Assembly (NCBI GenBank): GCA_937127205.1 | Contig: CAKZLS010000084.1 | Coordinates: forward strand, 1 to 7,173 | Origin: an uncultured Rhodospirillales bacterium | GTDB lineage: Bacteria; Pseudomonadota; Alphaproteobacteria; Rhodospirillales; Defluviicoccaceae | Length of the DNA stretch: 7,173 bases | Reading direction: 5' to 3' | In this document: positions 1 through 6,285 of the stretch, in pieces | Layout: each line of letters opens with the position of its first letter | How positions within the stretch are numbered: position 1 is the first letter of the stretch | Translations under genes and position numbers: made by a program | The notes under the pieces: model-generated | What the model saw: only the letters and a program-made list of their open reading frames with translations | What the model was told of the DNA's origin: nothing | Database searches by the model: none

Positions 1-1332
1 CTAGGCCACCGACCGCTCGCCGTCGCCCGGCATCGGCACGGAGAAACCTTCGCCCGTGTACTGCTTGAGCTTGTTGCGGAGCGTGCGGATGGAAATGCCG
101 AGCACATTGGCCGCATGGGTGCGGTTGCCCACGCAGTGCGACAGGGTGTCGATGATCAGCTGGCGCTCCACATCGGCGACGGTACGGCCGACGAGGGCAG
201 GGTCGACGCCGGCGGTGCCGCGGGGAGCCGGCGTCGCGCCACCGAGCAGAATGGCATCGGGTCCGATCTGGGTGCCCTGGGCCAAGAGAACGGCCCGGTG
301 CATGGTGTTTTCCAGCTCACGGACATTGCCGGGCCACGGATGGCCCGCCAGCATCCGGCTGGCCTCGGTGGACAGCGGCAGCGCGTCGACGCCATTGGCG
401 CGGGCGTAATGCTGGATAAAGTGCTCGGCCAGAACTTCGATGTCCTTCGGTCGTTCACTGAGCGATGGGATCTGCAGTGTTACAACGTTCAGCCGGAAGT
501 AAAGATCTTCGCGGAACTCTCCGGCGGCCACCGCCTTTTCCATGTTGCGATTCGAGGTGGCGATAATGCGGACATCGACCCTGACCGGCTTGGTGCTGCC
601 GACCCGGTCGATCTCGCGTTCCTGTAGCGCGCGCAGCAGCTTGGCCTGGAGCCGCGGGTCCATTTCGCTGATTTCGTCGAGCAGCAGGGTTCCGCCGTCG
701 GCTTCTTCGAAGCGGCCGATCCGTCGCGCCACCGCACCGGTGAACGCTCCCTTCTCGTGACCGAACAGCTCCGATTCCAGAAGGGCTTCCGGGATGGCCG
801 CGCAGTTCACGGCGACGAACCGCGCGTCGGAGCGGCGGCTCTTGGCATGGAGATAGCGCGCCATCAGCTCCTTGCCGGTACCGGACGGGCCGATGACCAG
901 GGCGCTGGCATCGCTGCACGCGACCTTGTCGGCCAGCGCCAAAACCTGGGCCATGCGCGGATCGGCGTGGATGATGGCGTGGTTTTCCTCGGTGATGGCG
1001 GCCAGCACCGCGGCCATCAGCTCGGCGTTGGGCGGCAGCGGCAGATATTCCTTGGCGCCGGCTTTGATCGCCGAGACCGCCGCGCGGGTGTCGTTGCCGA
1101 CCCCGCAGGCGATGACCGGAATGGCGATGCGTTCCTGTTCGAGGTTTTGAATCAGGCTGGCCACGTCCAGTTTGACATCGGCCAGCACCAAGTCCGCGCC
1201 CTTTCCGGAGCGAAGGATCCGCAGCGCGGTGGCGATGTCGTCCGCCTGGACCACCTTGGCACCGCGCTCTACCGCAATTCGGCTGGCGGCGCCCACCTGT
1301 CCCGCAAGAGTACCTGTAATGAGCAAACGCAT
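1..1332 (-). CDS. flbD: FlbD-type sigma-54-dependent flagellar transcriptional activator (443 aa, complete)
   Basis: Enhancer-binding protein that drives sigma-54 RNA polymerase open-complex formation by ATP hydrolysis. In Caulobacter, FlbD switches on late hook and filament genes and represses the fliF promoter. Domains: a receiver-like domain at about residues 1-115; a sigma-54 AAA+ domain at about 123-347 with Walker A GPSGTGKE (148-155), the sigma-54-contacting GAFTGA loop (195-200), Walker B GGTLLLDE (213-220, D219/E220) and the FREDLYFRLNV segment (273-283); and a Fis-type helix-turn-helix at about 403-425 (NRTHAANVLGISIRTLRNKL). The receiver is degenerate: the beta1 acidic pair is replaced by LLITGT and the conserved Lys by Leu99, and only D52 remains. 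The N-terminus MRLLITGTLAG matches my memory of Caulobacter FlbD, which supports the start, as does a GGGAG 8 bases upstream. It is the last operon gene in view, 24 bases after motA. The alternative is a generic NtrC-family activator, which context makes less likely. Confidence 0.93.
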   Translation of the reverse strand: MRLLITGTLAGQVGAASRIAVERGAKVVQADDIATALRILRSGKGADLVLADVKLDVASLIQNLEQERIAIPVIACGVGNDTRAAVSAIKAGAKEYLPLPPNAELMAAVLAAITEENHAIIHADPRMAQVLALADKVACSDASALVIGPSGTGKELMARYLHAKSRRSDARFVAVNCAAIPEALLESELFGHEKGAFTGAVARRIGRFEEADGGTLLLDEISEMDPRLQAKLLRALQEREIDRVGSTKPVRVDVRIIATSNRNMEKAVAAGEFREDLYFRLNVVTLQIPSLSERPKDIEVLAEHFIQHYARANGVDALPLSTEASRMLAGHPWPGNVRELENTMHRAVLLAQGTQIGPDAILLGGATPAPRGTAGVDPALVGRTVADVERQLIIDTLSHCVGNRTHAANVLGISIRTLRNKLKQYTGEGFSVPMPGDGERSVA

Positions 1333-1340
1333 GTTCTTAT

Positions 1341-1345
1341 CTCCC
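1341..1345 (-). promoter_or_regulatory. Ribosome binding site of flbD
   Basis: On the minus strand GGGAG lies 8 bases before the flbD ATG (1330-1332), inside the 24-base gap after the motA stop. It supports translation of flbD from its own site rather than by coupling alone. Confidence 0.6.
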
Positions 1346-1356
1346 AGACGGCATCA

Positions 1357-2184
1357 TCAATCGAAGTATCGCACCCGCCTCGACGGCGGCAGGACACTGT
1401 TAATCAGCATTTCCAAACGGCGCGGATTTTCCTGACGGACAATGGAGACGGCGGCCATTACGTAGACGAGGCCGACCAATGTTTCGTCAACCGAATTGCG
1501 CTCGAGCTTCGCCGCCAGCGGCGAAAACACCATGTTGGCGAGGACCGCGCCGTAGAACGTCGTCAGGAGCGCCACCGCCATACTCGGGCCGATGGAACCG
1601 GGATCGTCCAGCGTGCCCAGCATCTGCACCAATCCCACCAGGGTACCGATCAGGCCCATGGCGGGCGCGAACTCGGCGGCCTTGCGCAGCACATCCGCGC
1701 TGCGGCCGTGGCGCTGGGTCGTGGCCTGGAGGTCGCGCCGCATGACCGCTTCCACTTCCTCCGCGTCGTCTCCGTCGATCACCATCGATATGCACTTGTG
1801 CAAGAATGGCTCGGAGGTCAGATCCCGTTGAATGTTTTGAAGCGAAAGCACGCCGTTCCGTCTTGCCATCTCTGCGATCCGGAGTACCTGGTCGGCCGCC
1901 TCCTGCGGCTCGCGCACACTCGGCAGCATCGCTTTCGCGACAACCTTGAAGGTGTTGCCAACCTCGGCCAGCGAGAAGCAGACGGTGACCACGGAAAACG
2001 TTCCGCCAAGGACGAGCAGGATGGAGGGAATGTTGAAGAACGATCCGGGCGAGCCACCAAGAATGATGGCCGCGATCAGGAGTCCGAACCCGCAAACCAA
2101 TCCAATGACCGAGGCCAAGTCCAGTGCCAGGCTCGATGGCGCCATGCGAGAGCGGATATCCGCGGAGAGGGTTTTGGTATTCAC
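1357..2184 (-). CDS. motA: MotA/PomA-family flagellar stator subunit (275 aa, complete)
   Basis: Inner-membrane stator subunit. With MotB it forms the ion channel whose flow drives rotation by pushing on FliG. Four membrane segments are visible at about 24-43, 53-71, 172-190 and 201-222, with the large cytoplasmic loop between the second and third. The TM3 signature APAMGLIGTLVGLVQML (173-189) and the TM4 region AVALLTTFYGAVLANMVF, followed by P222, match the short PomA-like branch of the family. The functional prolines correspond to P174 and P222. In the cytoplasmic loop R108/R109 are kept, but the position aligning with the FliG-contacting Glu98 of E. coli MotA is Gln116. The start is GTG, 6 bases after fliN, with a weak AGGG at 2195-2198; an internal ATG (residue 14) has no better site. 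No motB is in the window. Confidence 0.92.
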   Translation of the reverse strand: MNTKTLSADIRSRMAPSSLALDLASVIGLVCGFGLLIAAIILGGSPGSFFNIPSILLVLGGTFSVVTVCFSLAEVGNTFKVVAKAMLPSVREPQEAADQVLRIAEMARRNGVLSLQNIQRDLTSEPFLHKCISMVIDGDDAEEVEAVMRRDLQATTQRHGRSADVLRKAAEFAPAMGLIGTLVGLVQMLGTLDDPGSIGPSMAVALLTTFYGAVLANMVFSPLAAKLERNSVDETLVGLVYVMAAVSIVRQENPRRLEMLINSVLPPSRRVRYFD

Positions 2185-2190
2185 GGTCGG

Positions 2191-2553
2191 TTAGCCCTGA
2201 ATCCGGTCGCTTTTTATAATTTCGGTCATGGTGACGCCGAGGCGATCCTCGACCACCACCACTTCGCCGCGTGCCACGAGACGGTTGTTGACATAAACAT
2301 CGATGGCCTCGCCCACCTTGCGGTCGAGTTCGACCACGGCGCCGCGTCCCAGTTTCATCAACTGGTTGACTTCCATGGTGGTTTTGCCGAGTACCGCCGA
2401 CACTTGCACCGGGATGTCGTAGACCGCTTCCAGATCCTGAGGTTTGCGGCTTTCACTCGCCGGCGCGTCAGGTGCGTCCCCGGTGTCCGGTGCCGATTGC
2501 GGCTCGGCGGTCTCGTCCAACTGCTGCAATTCCAGATTTTCGTCTTCAGCCAT
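2191..2553 (-). CDS. fliN: Flagellar motor switch protein FliN (120 aa, complete)
   Basis: C-ring component at the cytoplasmic rim of the flagellar basal body. It helps form the switch complex and docks the FliH export machinery. Residues 1-43 are acidic and rich in Pro, Ala, Glu and Asp, probably disordered. A single SpoA (surface presentation) domain follows at about 44-115, with VYDIPVQVSAVLGKT, the core LMKLGRGAVVELDRKVGE (65-82) and VYVNNRLVARGEVVVVEDRLGV. The length suits short FliN proteins, not FliM or FliY. The ATG at 2551-2553 is chosen because GGAG sits 6 bases upstream. A TTG four codons earlier (2565) would place that GGAG inside the gene. It overlaps the end of fliH by 8 bases (ATGGCTGA), which points to translational coupling. 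motA follows after 6 bases. Confidence 0.93.
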   Translation of the reverse strand: MAEDENLELQQLDETAEPQSAPDTGDAPDAPASESRKPQDLEAVYDIPVQVSAVLGKTTMEVNQLMKLGRGAVVELDRKVGEAIDVYVNNRLVARGEVVVVEDRLGVTMTEIIKSDRIQG

Positions 2554-3346
2554 GGGTGTCTCCAACCTTGGTATCCGCGGAGGACGCGTTCGTGGCGCAT
2601 TCCAGCACGGGAGTGGTGTTTTCCTCGTTAACGTCGTTCGGAACTTTGCCGGAAATCTCGGCGCATTCTTGTTTCTCGCCGATCAGCGCCGGGACGAAGC
2701 CCAGGTTCTGCTCTACGATCGCCTCGATCTCGGTCCACAGGGCGGCACTGTTGCGCTCGGCGCCGCCGCCGGGCCATTCGATCCTGCAATCGCCTTCGGC
2801 AAGCAATGGATCGGCCGCAATCTTCACGCGCTCGCAGACCCCCCGCGCTTCGGCCATCGCCGTGATTCGTTCGCGCAGCGGTTCGGTCAGGGTTTCCGAC
2901 GTGTGCACGGTCAGCGCGTTGGTTTCCAACACCTGTGACAGGACGCTCGCCACCGTGTGTTCGATCTCGGCCGCGGCGTTTCGCTGGTAGAGCTCCGGAA
3001 CCATCCTGCGTGCGATGGCGACCGCTATGATATTGGCCTCCCGTGCGGCCGCCGCGTGGGCCGCCTCGGTGCTCGAGATCACCTGGCCGAGCCGTTCACC
3101 GACGGTTTCGAACGCTTCGGTCAGACGCAGTTCCATGGATTGAGCCGCTTCACGCGATGCGGTTGCATGTCCTTCGGCAACGCCTTCGGCGCGAACACGG
3201 GCCAGATCCTCGTCGGTAATAACCGTCTCCGGGCGTGTCTCGGAGCGTTTGCTCTTTCGCGGCTGGCCGTTCGGGCCCTTGGTGCTGTTGACCACCATGT
3301 CCGGGTCGAAGTCGCGGGTGAACAGAAATTTCTGTGCGGTGTTCAT
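2546..3346 (-). CDS. fliH: Flagellar export-apparatus stator FliH (FlbE) (266 aa, complete)
   Basis: FliH binds the export ATPase FliI and tethers it to the C ring through FliN, so it acts at the cytoplasmic face of the type III export gate. What is seen: a basic N-terminal segment (MNTAQKFLFTRDFD, then KSKRSETR); a long Ala/Glu-rich helical part at about 45-145 with AEGVAEGHATASREAAQ, a short GxxxG-type run (G55, G59); and a C-terminal FliH domain with DPLLAEGDCRIEWPGGGAERN (179-199), the typical GDCRIEW-type signature. A low-complexity tail follows (228-266) with C228 and C250. The ATG at 3344-3346 is preferred because GGAG lies 6 bases upstream and the start falls 16 bases after fliG. An upstream in-frame ATG at 3394 would overlap the fliG 3' end by 32 bases. 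It overlaps fliN by 8 bases. Caulobacter calls this gene flbE. Confidence 0.86.
   Translation of the reverse strand: MNTAQKFLFTRDFDPDMVVNSTKGPNGQPRKSKRSETRPETVITDEDLARVRAEGVAEGHATASREAAQSMELRLTEAFETVGERLGQVISSTEAAHAAAAREANIIAVAIARRMVPELYQRNAAAEIEHTVASVLSQVLETNALTVHTSETLTEPLRERITAMAEARGVCERVKIAADPLLAEGDCRIEWPGGGAERNSAALWTEIEAIVEQNLGFVPALIGEKQECAEISGKVPNDVNEENTTPVLECATNASSADTKVGDTHG
2560..2563 (-). promoter_or_regulatory. Ribosome binding site deciding the fliN start
   Basis: GGAG on the minus strand with a 6-base spacer to the ATG at 2551-2553. It lies within the last codons of fliH. It favours this ATG over the TTG at 2563-2565, which would overlap the site itself. Confidence 0.6.
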
Positions 3347-3352
3347 GGTCGG

Positions 3353-3356
3353 CTCC
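3353..3356 (-). promoter_or_regulatory. Ribosome binding site deciding the fliH start
   Basis: GGAG on the minus strand, 6 bases before the ATG at 3344-3346, within the 16-base gap after the fliG TAG. It supports the short fliH start over the ATG at 3392-3394. Confidence 0.6.
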
Positions 3357-3362
3357 GTGCTC

Positions 3363-4388
3363 CTACTCGACCATTTCTTCAGGGCCGTCGCCATCGTCTC
3401 CGGCGATCACGATCTCGCCCGAGTCCGCCAGTGTCTTGGCGGCGGTAACGATGGCCGCTTGCGCTTCGTCCACATCGCGGAGCCGTACCGGTCCCATGGC
3501 TTCCATGTCTTCGCGCATCATTTTGCCGGCGCGCTCGGACAGGTTCTCGAAAAACAGAGCCTTGACCTCTTGCGAGGCGCCCTTGAGCCCAAGGGCCAAC
3601 TGTTCCTTAGGAACAAGGCGCATAATCGCTTGGATGCCGGCGGCATCGACCCGAAGAAGATCGTCGAAGGTAAACATGAGCTGACGGATCCGCTCCGCCG
3701 AATCAATGTTTCGCTCTTCGAGGGCGGCCATGAACTGGCTCTCGGTCTTGCGATCGAGGCTATTGAAGATGTCGGCCATGATTTCATGAGTGTCGCGTCT
3801 CGTAGTCCGCGACAGGTTGCTCATGAATTCCGATTTCAAGGTTTTTTCCACGTGCTGAAGAACGTCTTGCTGCACGCCTTCCATCCGCAACATCCGCATA
3901 ACCACTTCCAGAGCGAAATTCTCGGGCAGCTGGCCAAGTACGCGGGCGGCGTGGGCGGTCTTGATCCGCGACAGTACGACGGCGACCGTTTGCGGGTATT
4001 CGTTCTTGAGGAAATTGGCGAGCACGGTTTCGTTGACGTTGCTGAGCTTTTCCCAGATCGTGCGTCCGGAGGGACCGCGGATCTCGTCCATGATTTCCTG
4101 AGCCCGATCCTTATCGAGCATCTTGCCGAGAAGGCGCTCGGTGCTGTCGACGGTTCCGACCAAGGATCCCGCGCTGGAGACCTGCTCGGCAAATTCCACG
4201 AACAGAGCCTCGATTACGTCGGAGCCGACCGATCCAAGGTGGGCCATTTTCTGCGACAGCACGCGAATTTCGTCGTCGTCCATCAGCTTGAAAAGCGCGC
4301 CCGCCTGATCCTCTCCGAGGGCGAACAGGAAAACGGCTGCTTTTTCCGGACCGCTGAGGGCGTCGTAGCTGTTGTTCTTCTGTGGCAT
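3363..4388 (-). CDS. fliG: Flagellar motor switch protein FliG (341 aa, complete)
   Basis: FliG is the torque-receiving part of the C ring. Its N-terminal domain binds FliF, its middle domain binds FliM and its C-terminal domain meets the MotA loop. Seen: an N-domain from about residue 11 (LSGPEKAAVFLFALGED); a middle domain with NEYPQTVAVVLS (129-140), the counterpart of the EHPQ motif; an MFXF-type hinge MFTF (238-241); and a C-domain with the charged torque helix. The torque residues of E. coli (K264, R281, D288, D289, R297) have counterparts K269, R286, E293, D294 and R302, so the charge pattern is kept. A short acidic tail (DDGDGPEEMVE) follows. Length is typical (about 330). It starts 13 bases after fliF; the ribosome binding site (AGAAGAACG) is weak, so coupling to fliF translation is plausible. 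Confidence 0.96.
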   Translation of the reverse strand: MPQKNNSYDALSGPEKAAVFLFALGEDQAGALFKLMDDDEIRVLSQKMAHLGSVGSDVIEALFVEFAEQVSSAGSLVGTVDSTERLLGKMLDKDRAQEIMDEIRGPSGRTIWEKLSNVNETVLANFLKNEYPQTVAVVLSRIKTAHAARVLGQLPENFALEVVMRMLRMEGVQQDVLQHVEKTLKSEFMSNLSRTTRRDTHEIMADIFNSLDRKTESQFMAALEERNIDSAERIRQLMFTFDDLLRVDAAGIQAIMRLVPKEQLALGLKGASQEVKALFFENLSERAGKMMREDMEAMGPVRLRDVDEAQAAIVTAAKTLADSGEIVIAGDDGDGPEEMVE

Positions 4389-4401
4389 GGGTTCGTTCTT
4401 C

Positions 4402-6063
4402 TTACTGATCTGCGTGAAGCCAACCGCGAACGATGGTCAGTGCCTCGTCCGGATGCTTTTCGACAATTTCGCCGACCCGCTTGACTGCCGACGTATTCAC
4501 CGCGCCCTCCACCTGATTGACATCGATCTGTCCGTCCTGGGAACCGGTGCTTGCCGGCAGATAACCAGCCTGGGGATCCGCGCTGTCGGGTTGCGGCGGG
4601 GCTAGGGCGGGGTGAGAAGGGCCTTCCGGCAATAGGCCGTTGTTGATGTTAGCGGCCGCGACCGGGATCGCCTCGGCGGCGTTTTTCACCAGCGGCCGTA
4701 CCACCATAAACAGGATCAGCACGGCGAGGATAAACACCACCAGGTATTGGCTGATGCGGAACAGGTCTTCTTTGTCGAGACCGAGAAAGATACCCATATC
4801 TTCGGCTTCCGGCATATCCATGTCGGCGAAGCGCATGTTGATCACTTCCACGGAGTCGCCACGTTCGGAGTTGAAGCCGATCGCGCCGCGCACCAGGGTG
4901 GCCAACAGATCCAGCTCGTCCTGGGACCGCGGCTGATAGGTCTTGATGCCGTCTTCGCCGACGGAGTAAGTGCCGTCCACGAGGACAGCGACAGACAGCC
5001 GATTGACTTCGCCGGTTTCGCGGACGTGATTGATGACCTTCTTCGAGATCTCGTAGTTGACGGTTTCCTCGGTCCGGTTCTCCGAAGCGGAGCTGCCGCC
5101 CGGCTCGGACATCCCGAAGTTCGGATCGGGGAGGTTGGTGCCCACACTCACGGGCAAGCCTCCGGTACCTTCGTGATTGCTTCCCGACTGCTCGACCGCT
5201 TGGGTCGAACGCACCACTTGGCCGTCCGGGTCGAACACTTCCTCGCTGGTGTTGATCCGGTCGAAGTCCATGTCCGCGAACACTTCGGTTCTGACCTTGC
5301 CCACGCCAACGGTCTTGACGAGAAGGCGCTCGACCGTGCGCGCCAAATCCCTCTCGAATTTCTGTCTGCGTTCGTCCGCTTGGCTGCTTGCAAGGGCGGT
5401 GGCATCGTCTTCTTCGGAATCCGACGTGAGCAAAGTCCCCGTATCGTCGACGATGGAGACGCGGCGGGGATTAAGATCCGGGATGGCCGAGGCAACCAGA
5501 CGTTGAACCGCCGCCACTTGTCCCCGTGTCGGACTGCTCGCCCCTCTCACCTGAAGCAGGACCGATGCGCTCGGTTCCTGACGGTTGCGGGTGAACAGTT
5601 CGCGTTTTGGCAGGACCAGATGAACGCGCGCATTCTTGATCGTGTCGATGGTGCGGATCGTGCGCGCCAGCTCGCCTTCAAGCGCCCGCACCAGGTTGAC
5701 GTTCTGGCTGAAGTTGGTGGTTCCGAGCGAATCGCTGTTGTCGAAAATTTCGTAGCCGATGGACCCGCCGGAGGGCAGGCCCTGTTCCGCCATGGCCATG
5801 CGGGTCCGCAGAACACGATCCTTCGGAACGTAGATAGAGCCGCCGCCGGGCCCGATGTCAAACGGGATGCCCTTGCTTTCCAGCTCTTCGACCATTCGGG
5901 CCGAGTCGCTGGTATCCAGGTCGCCGTAGAGGAGGCCGTACTGGGGTTTGGCCATTTCGGCGAAAACCCAGACGAAGAAGCCGATGACGCAAACCATCAC
6001 CGCAGCGATGATGGTAAGCCGCTTCGTGCCGAGATTACGCAAAACTTGGAGAATGGATAGCAT
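4402..6063 (-). CDS. fliF: Flagellar MS-ring protein FliF (553 aa, complete)
   Basis: FliF forms the inner-membrane MS ring, the platform for the export gate, rod and C ring. Seen: a short cytoplasmic N-terminus; a first membrane segment at about 18-36 (TIIAAVMVCVIGFFVWVFA); the periplasmic ring-building region beginning with PQYGLLYGDLD (40-50) and including GLPSGGSIGYEIFDNSDSLG (95-114) and ARVHLVLPKRELFTR (145-159); a low-complexity Gly/Ser/Glu-rich stretch at about 290-335 in the beta-collar region; a second membrane segment at about 438-457; and a C-terminal FliG-binding helix VKRVGEIVEKHPDEALTIVR (527-546). Length is normal for FliF. It is the first gene of the six-gene operon and has 493 non-coding bases upstream. 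The start-proximal leader contains an inverted repeat covering its weak GAAGAG ribosome binding site. Confidence 0.96.
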   Translation of the reverse strand: MLSILQVLRNLGTKRLTIIAAVMVCVIGFFVWVFAEMAKPQYGLLYGDLDTSDSARMVEELESKGIPFDIGPGGGSIYVPKDRVLRTRMAMAEQGLPSGGSIGYEIFDNSDSLGTTNFSQNVNLVRALEGELARTIRTIDTIKNARVHLVLPKRELFTRNRQEPSASVLLQVRGASSPTRGQVAAVQRLVASAIPDLNPRRVSIVDDTGTLLTSDSEEDDATALASSQADERRQKFERDLARTVERLLVKTVGVGKVRTEVFADMDFDRINTSEEVFDPDGQVVRSTQAVEQSGSNHEGTGGLPVSVGTNLPDPNFGMSEPGGSSASENRTEETVNYEISKKVINHVRETGEVNRLSVAVLVDGTYSVGEDGIKTYQPRSQDELDLLATLVRGAIGFNSERGDSVEVINMRFADMDMPEAEDMGIFLGLDKEDLFRISQYLVVFILAVLILFMVVRPLVKNAAEAIPVAAANINNGLLPEGPSHPALAPPQPDSADPQAGYLPASTGSQDGQIDVNQVEGAVNTSAVKRVGEIVEKHPDEALTIVRGWLHADQ

Positions 6064-6120
6064 GCCTGTCTCTTCGTGCCGGTCCTTGAGGGGCGTCGAC
6101 GGCTATTCGTCTACGAAGAG
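6064..6120 (-). promoter_or_regulatory. fliF 5' leader with an inverted repeat over the ribosome binding site
   Basis: Reading the minus strand, CTCTTCGT (6120-6113) is a perfect complement of ACGAAGAG (6077-6070). The latter contains the GAAGAG ribosome binding site 6 bases before the fliF ATG. GCCG (6103-6100) also pairs with CGGC (6081-6078), which directly abuts the right arm, giving a 12-base contiguous right arm against two left arms split by a 9-base bulge. The same CTCTTCGT can instead form a small local hairpin, TTCG-TAGA-CGAA (6117-6106). The complementarity is directly visible; any role in translation control is inference. Confidence 0.4.
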
Positions 6121-6139
6121 GAACCGTAGAGATGCTGAA

Positions 6140-6154
6140 TGAACAACAGGTTAA
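6140..6154 (-). promoter_or_regulatory. CtrA-like binding site upstream of fliF
   Basis: TTAACCTGTTGTTCA on the minus strand fits the CtrA consensus TTAA-N7-TTAA with one mismatch in the second half (TTCA). It ends 76 bases before the fliF start codon. In Caulobacter, CtrA activates the fliF promoter from such a site. The match is seen; the function is inferred, and an 8-position consensus with one mismatch can arise by chance. Confidence 0.3.
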
Positions 6155-6160
6155 GGAGTG

Positions 6161-6173
6161 GGCAGTTTTTGCC
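6161..6173. promoter_or_regulatory. GGCA-N5-TGCC dyad, candidate regulator site
   Basis: A 4+4 base inverted repeat with an A/T-rich centre (GGCAGTTTTTGCC), six bases upstream of the CtrA-like box in the fliF direction. Caulobacter FlbD binds ftr elements of a broadly similar GC-arm, A-rich-centre form at the fliF promoter, and an FlbD homologue ends this operon. Assigning it as an FlbD site is inference from position and shape. Confidence 0.2.
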
Positions 6174-6181
6174 TACCGGCG

Positions 6182-6193
6182 TTCGAGCCGGCC
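6182..6193. repeat. 12-bp motif TTCGAGCCGGCC, copy 1
   Basis: TTCGAGCCGGCC occurs here and again at 6520-6531, in the same orientation. This copy sits at a small dyad (CCGGC at 6176-6180, GCCGG at 6187-6191). The second copy is one arm of the larger hairpin near flgE. An A/T-centred GGCAGTTTTTGCC lies just to the left here, and a similar GGCAGGGCGTTTTTG lies to the left of copy 2 (from 6463). The two may be diverged members of one intergenic repeat family. Confidence 0.35.
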
Positions 6194-6219
6194 ATGAAGG
6201 GTGCGTGATGGTGGACCGG

Positions 6220-6236
6220 GGCAAGAATTTTGCTGA
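6220..6236 (-). promoter_or_regulatory. Sigma-54-like promoter element upstream of fliF
   Basis: TCAGCAAAATTCTTGCC on the minus strand aligns with TTGGCACGNNNNTTGCW at exact spacing, with a perfect TTGC at -12 and GCA at -24. The first G of the conserved -24 GG is A, which usually weakens the site strongly. Transcription would start near 6209, giving a leader of about 145 bases. This is a candidate only. Confidence 0.22.
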
Positions 6237-6285
6237 AGATGATCGGCTATGGCATGCCGGTTGATGTACGAGACCGCAAACAGGT

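Noticed and set aside
2554..2565. Upstream TTG start for fliN
   Set aside because: The good GGAG would fall inside the gene; the ATG at 2551-2553 has proper spacing.
757..2631. A 624-codon plus-strand open frame
   Set aside because: It runs antisense across flbD, motA and fliN, all of which have clear family motifs. Its translation is rich in His, Arg and Gly with no recognisable domain, as expected from the complementary strand of GC-rich codons.
3347..3394. Upstream ATG start for fliH
   Set aside because: It would overlap fliG by 32 bases and ignore the GGAG placed 6 bases before the ATG at 3344-3346.
3249..4484. A 411-codon plus-strand open frame
   Set aside because: Antisense shadow of fliH and fliG; no domain, and it ends inside fliF, crossing three genuine genes.
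4747..6060. A 437-codon plus-strand open frame
   Set aside because: Antisense shadow lying wholly within fliF, with no recognisable motif.
6159..6172. GG...TTTTTGC as a plus-strand sigma-54 promoter
   Set aside because: Spacing between the GG and GC dinucleotides is two bases short, and there is no plus-strand gene to serve.
6250..6264. Sigma-54-like TGGCAT-N5-TTGA on the plus strand
   Set aside because: The -12 GC is missing, and no plus-strand gene follows.
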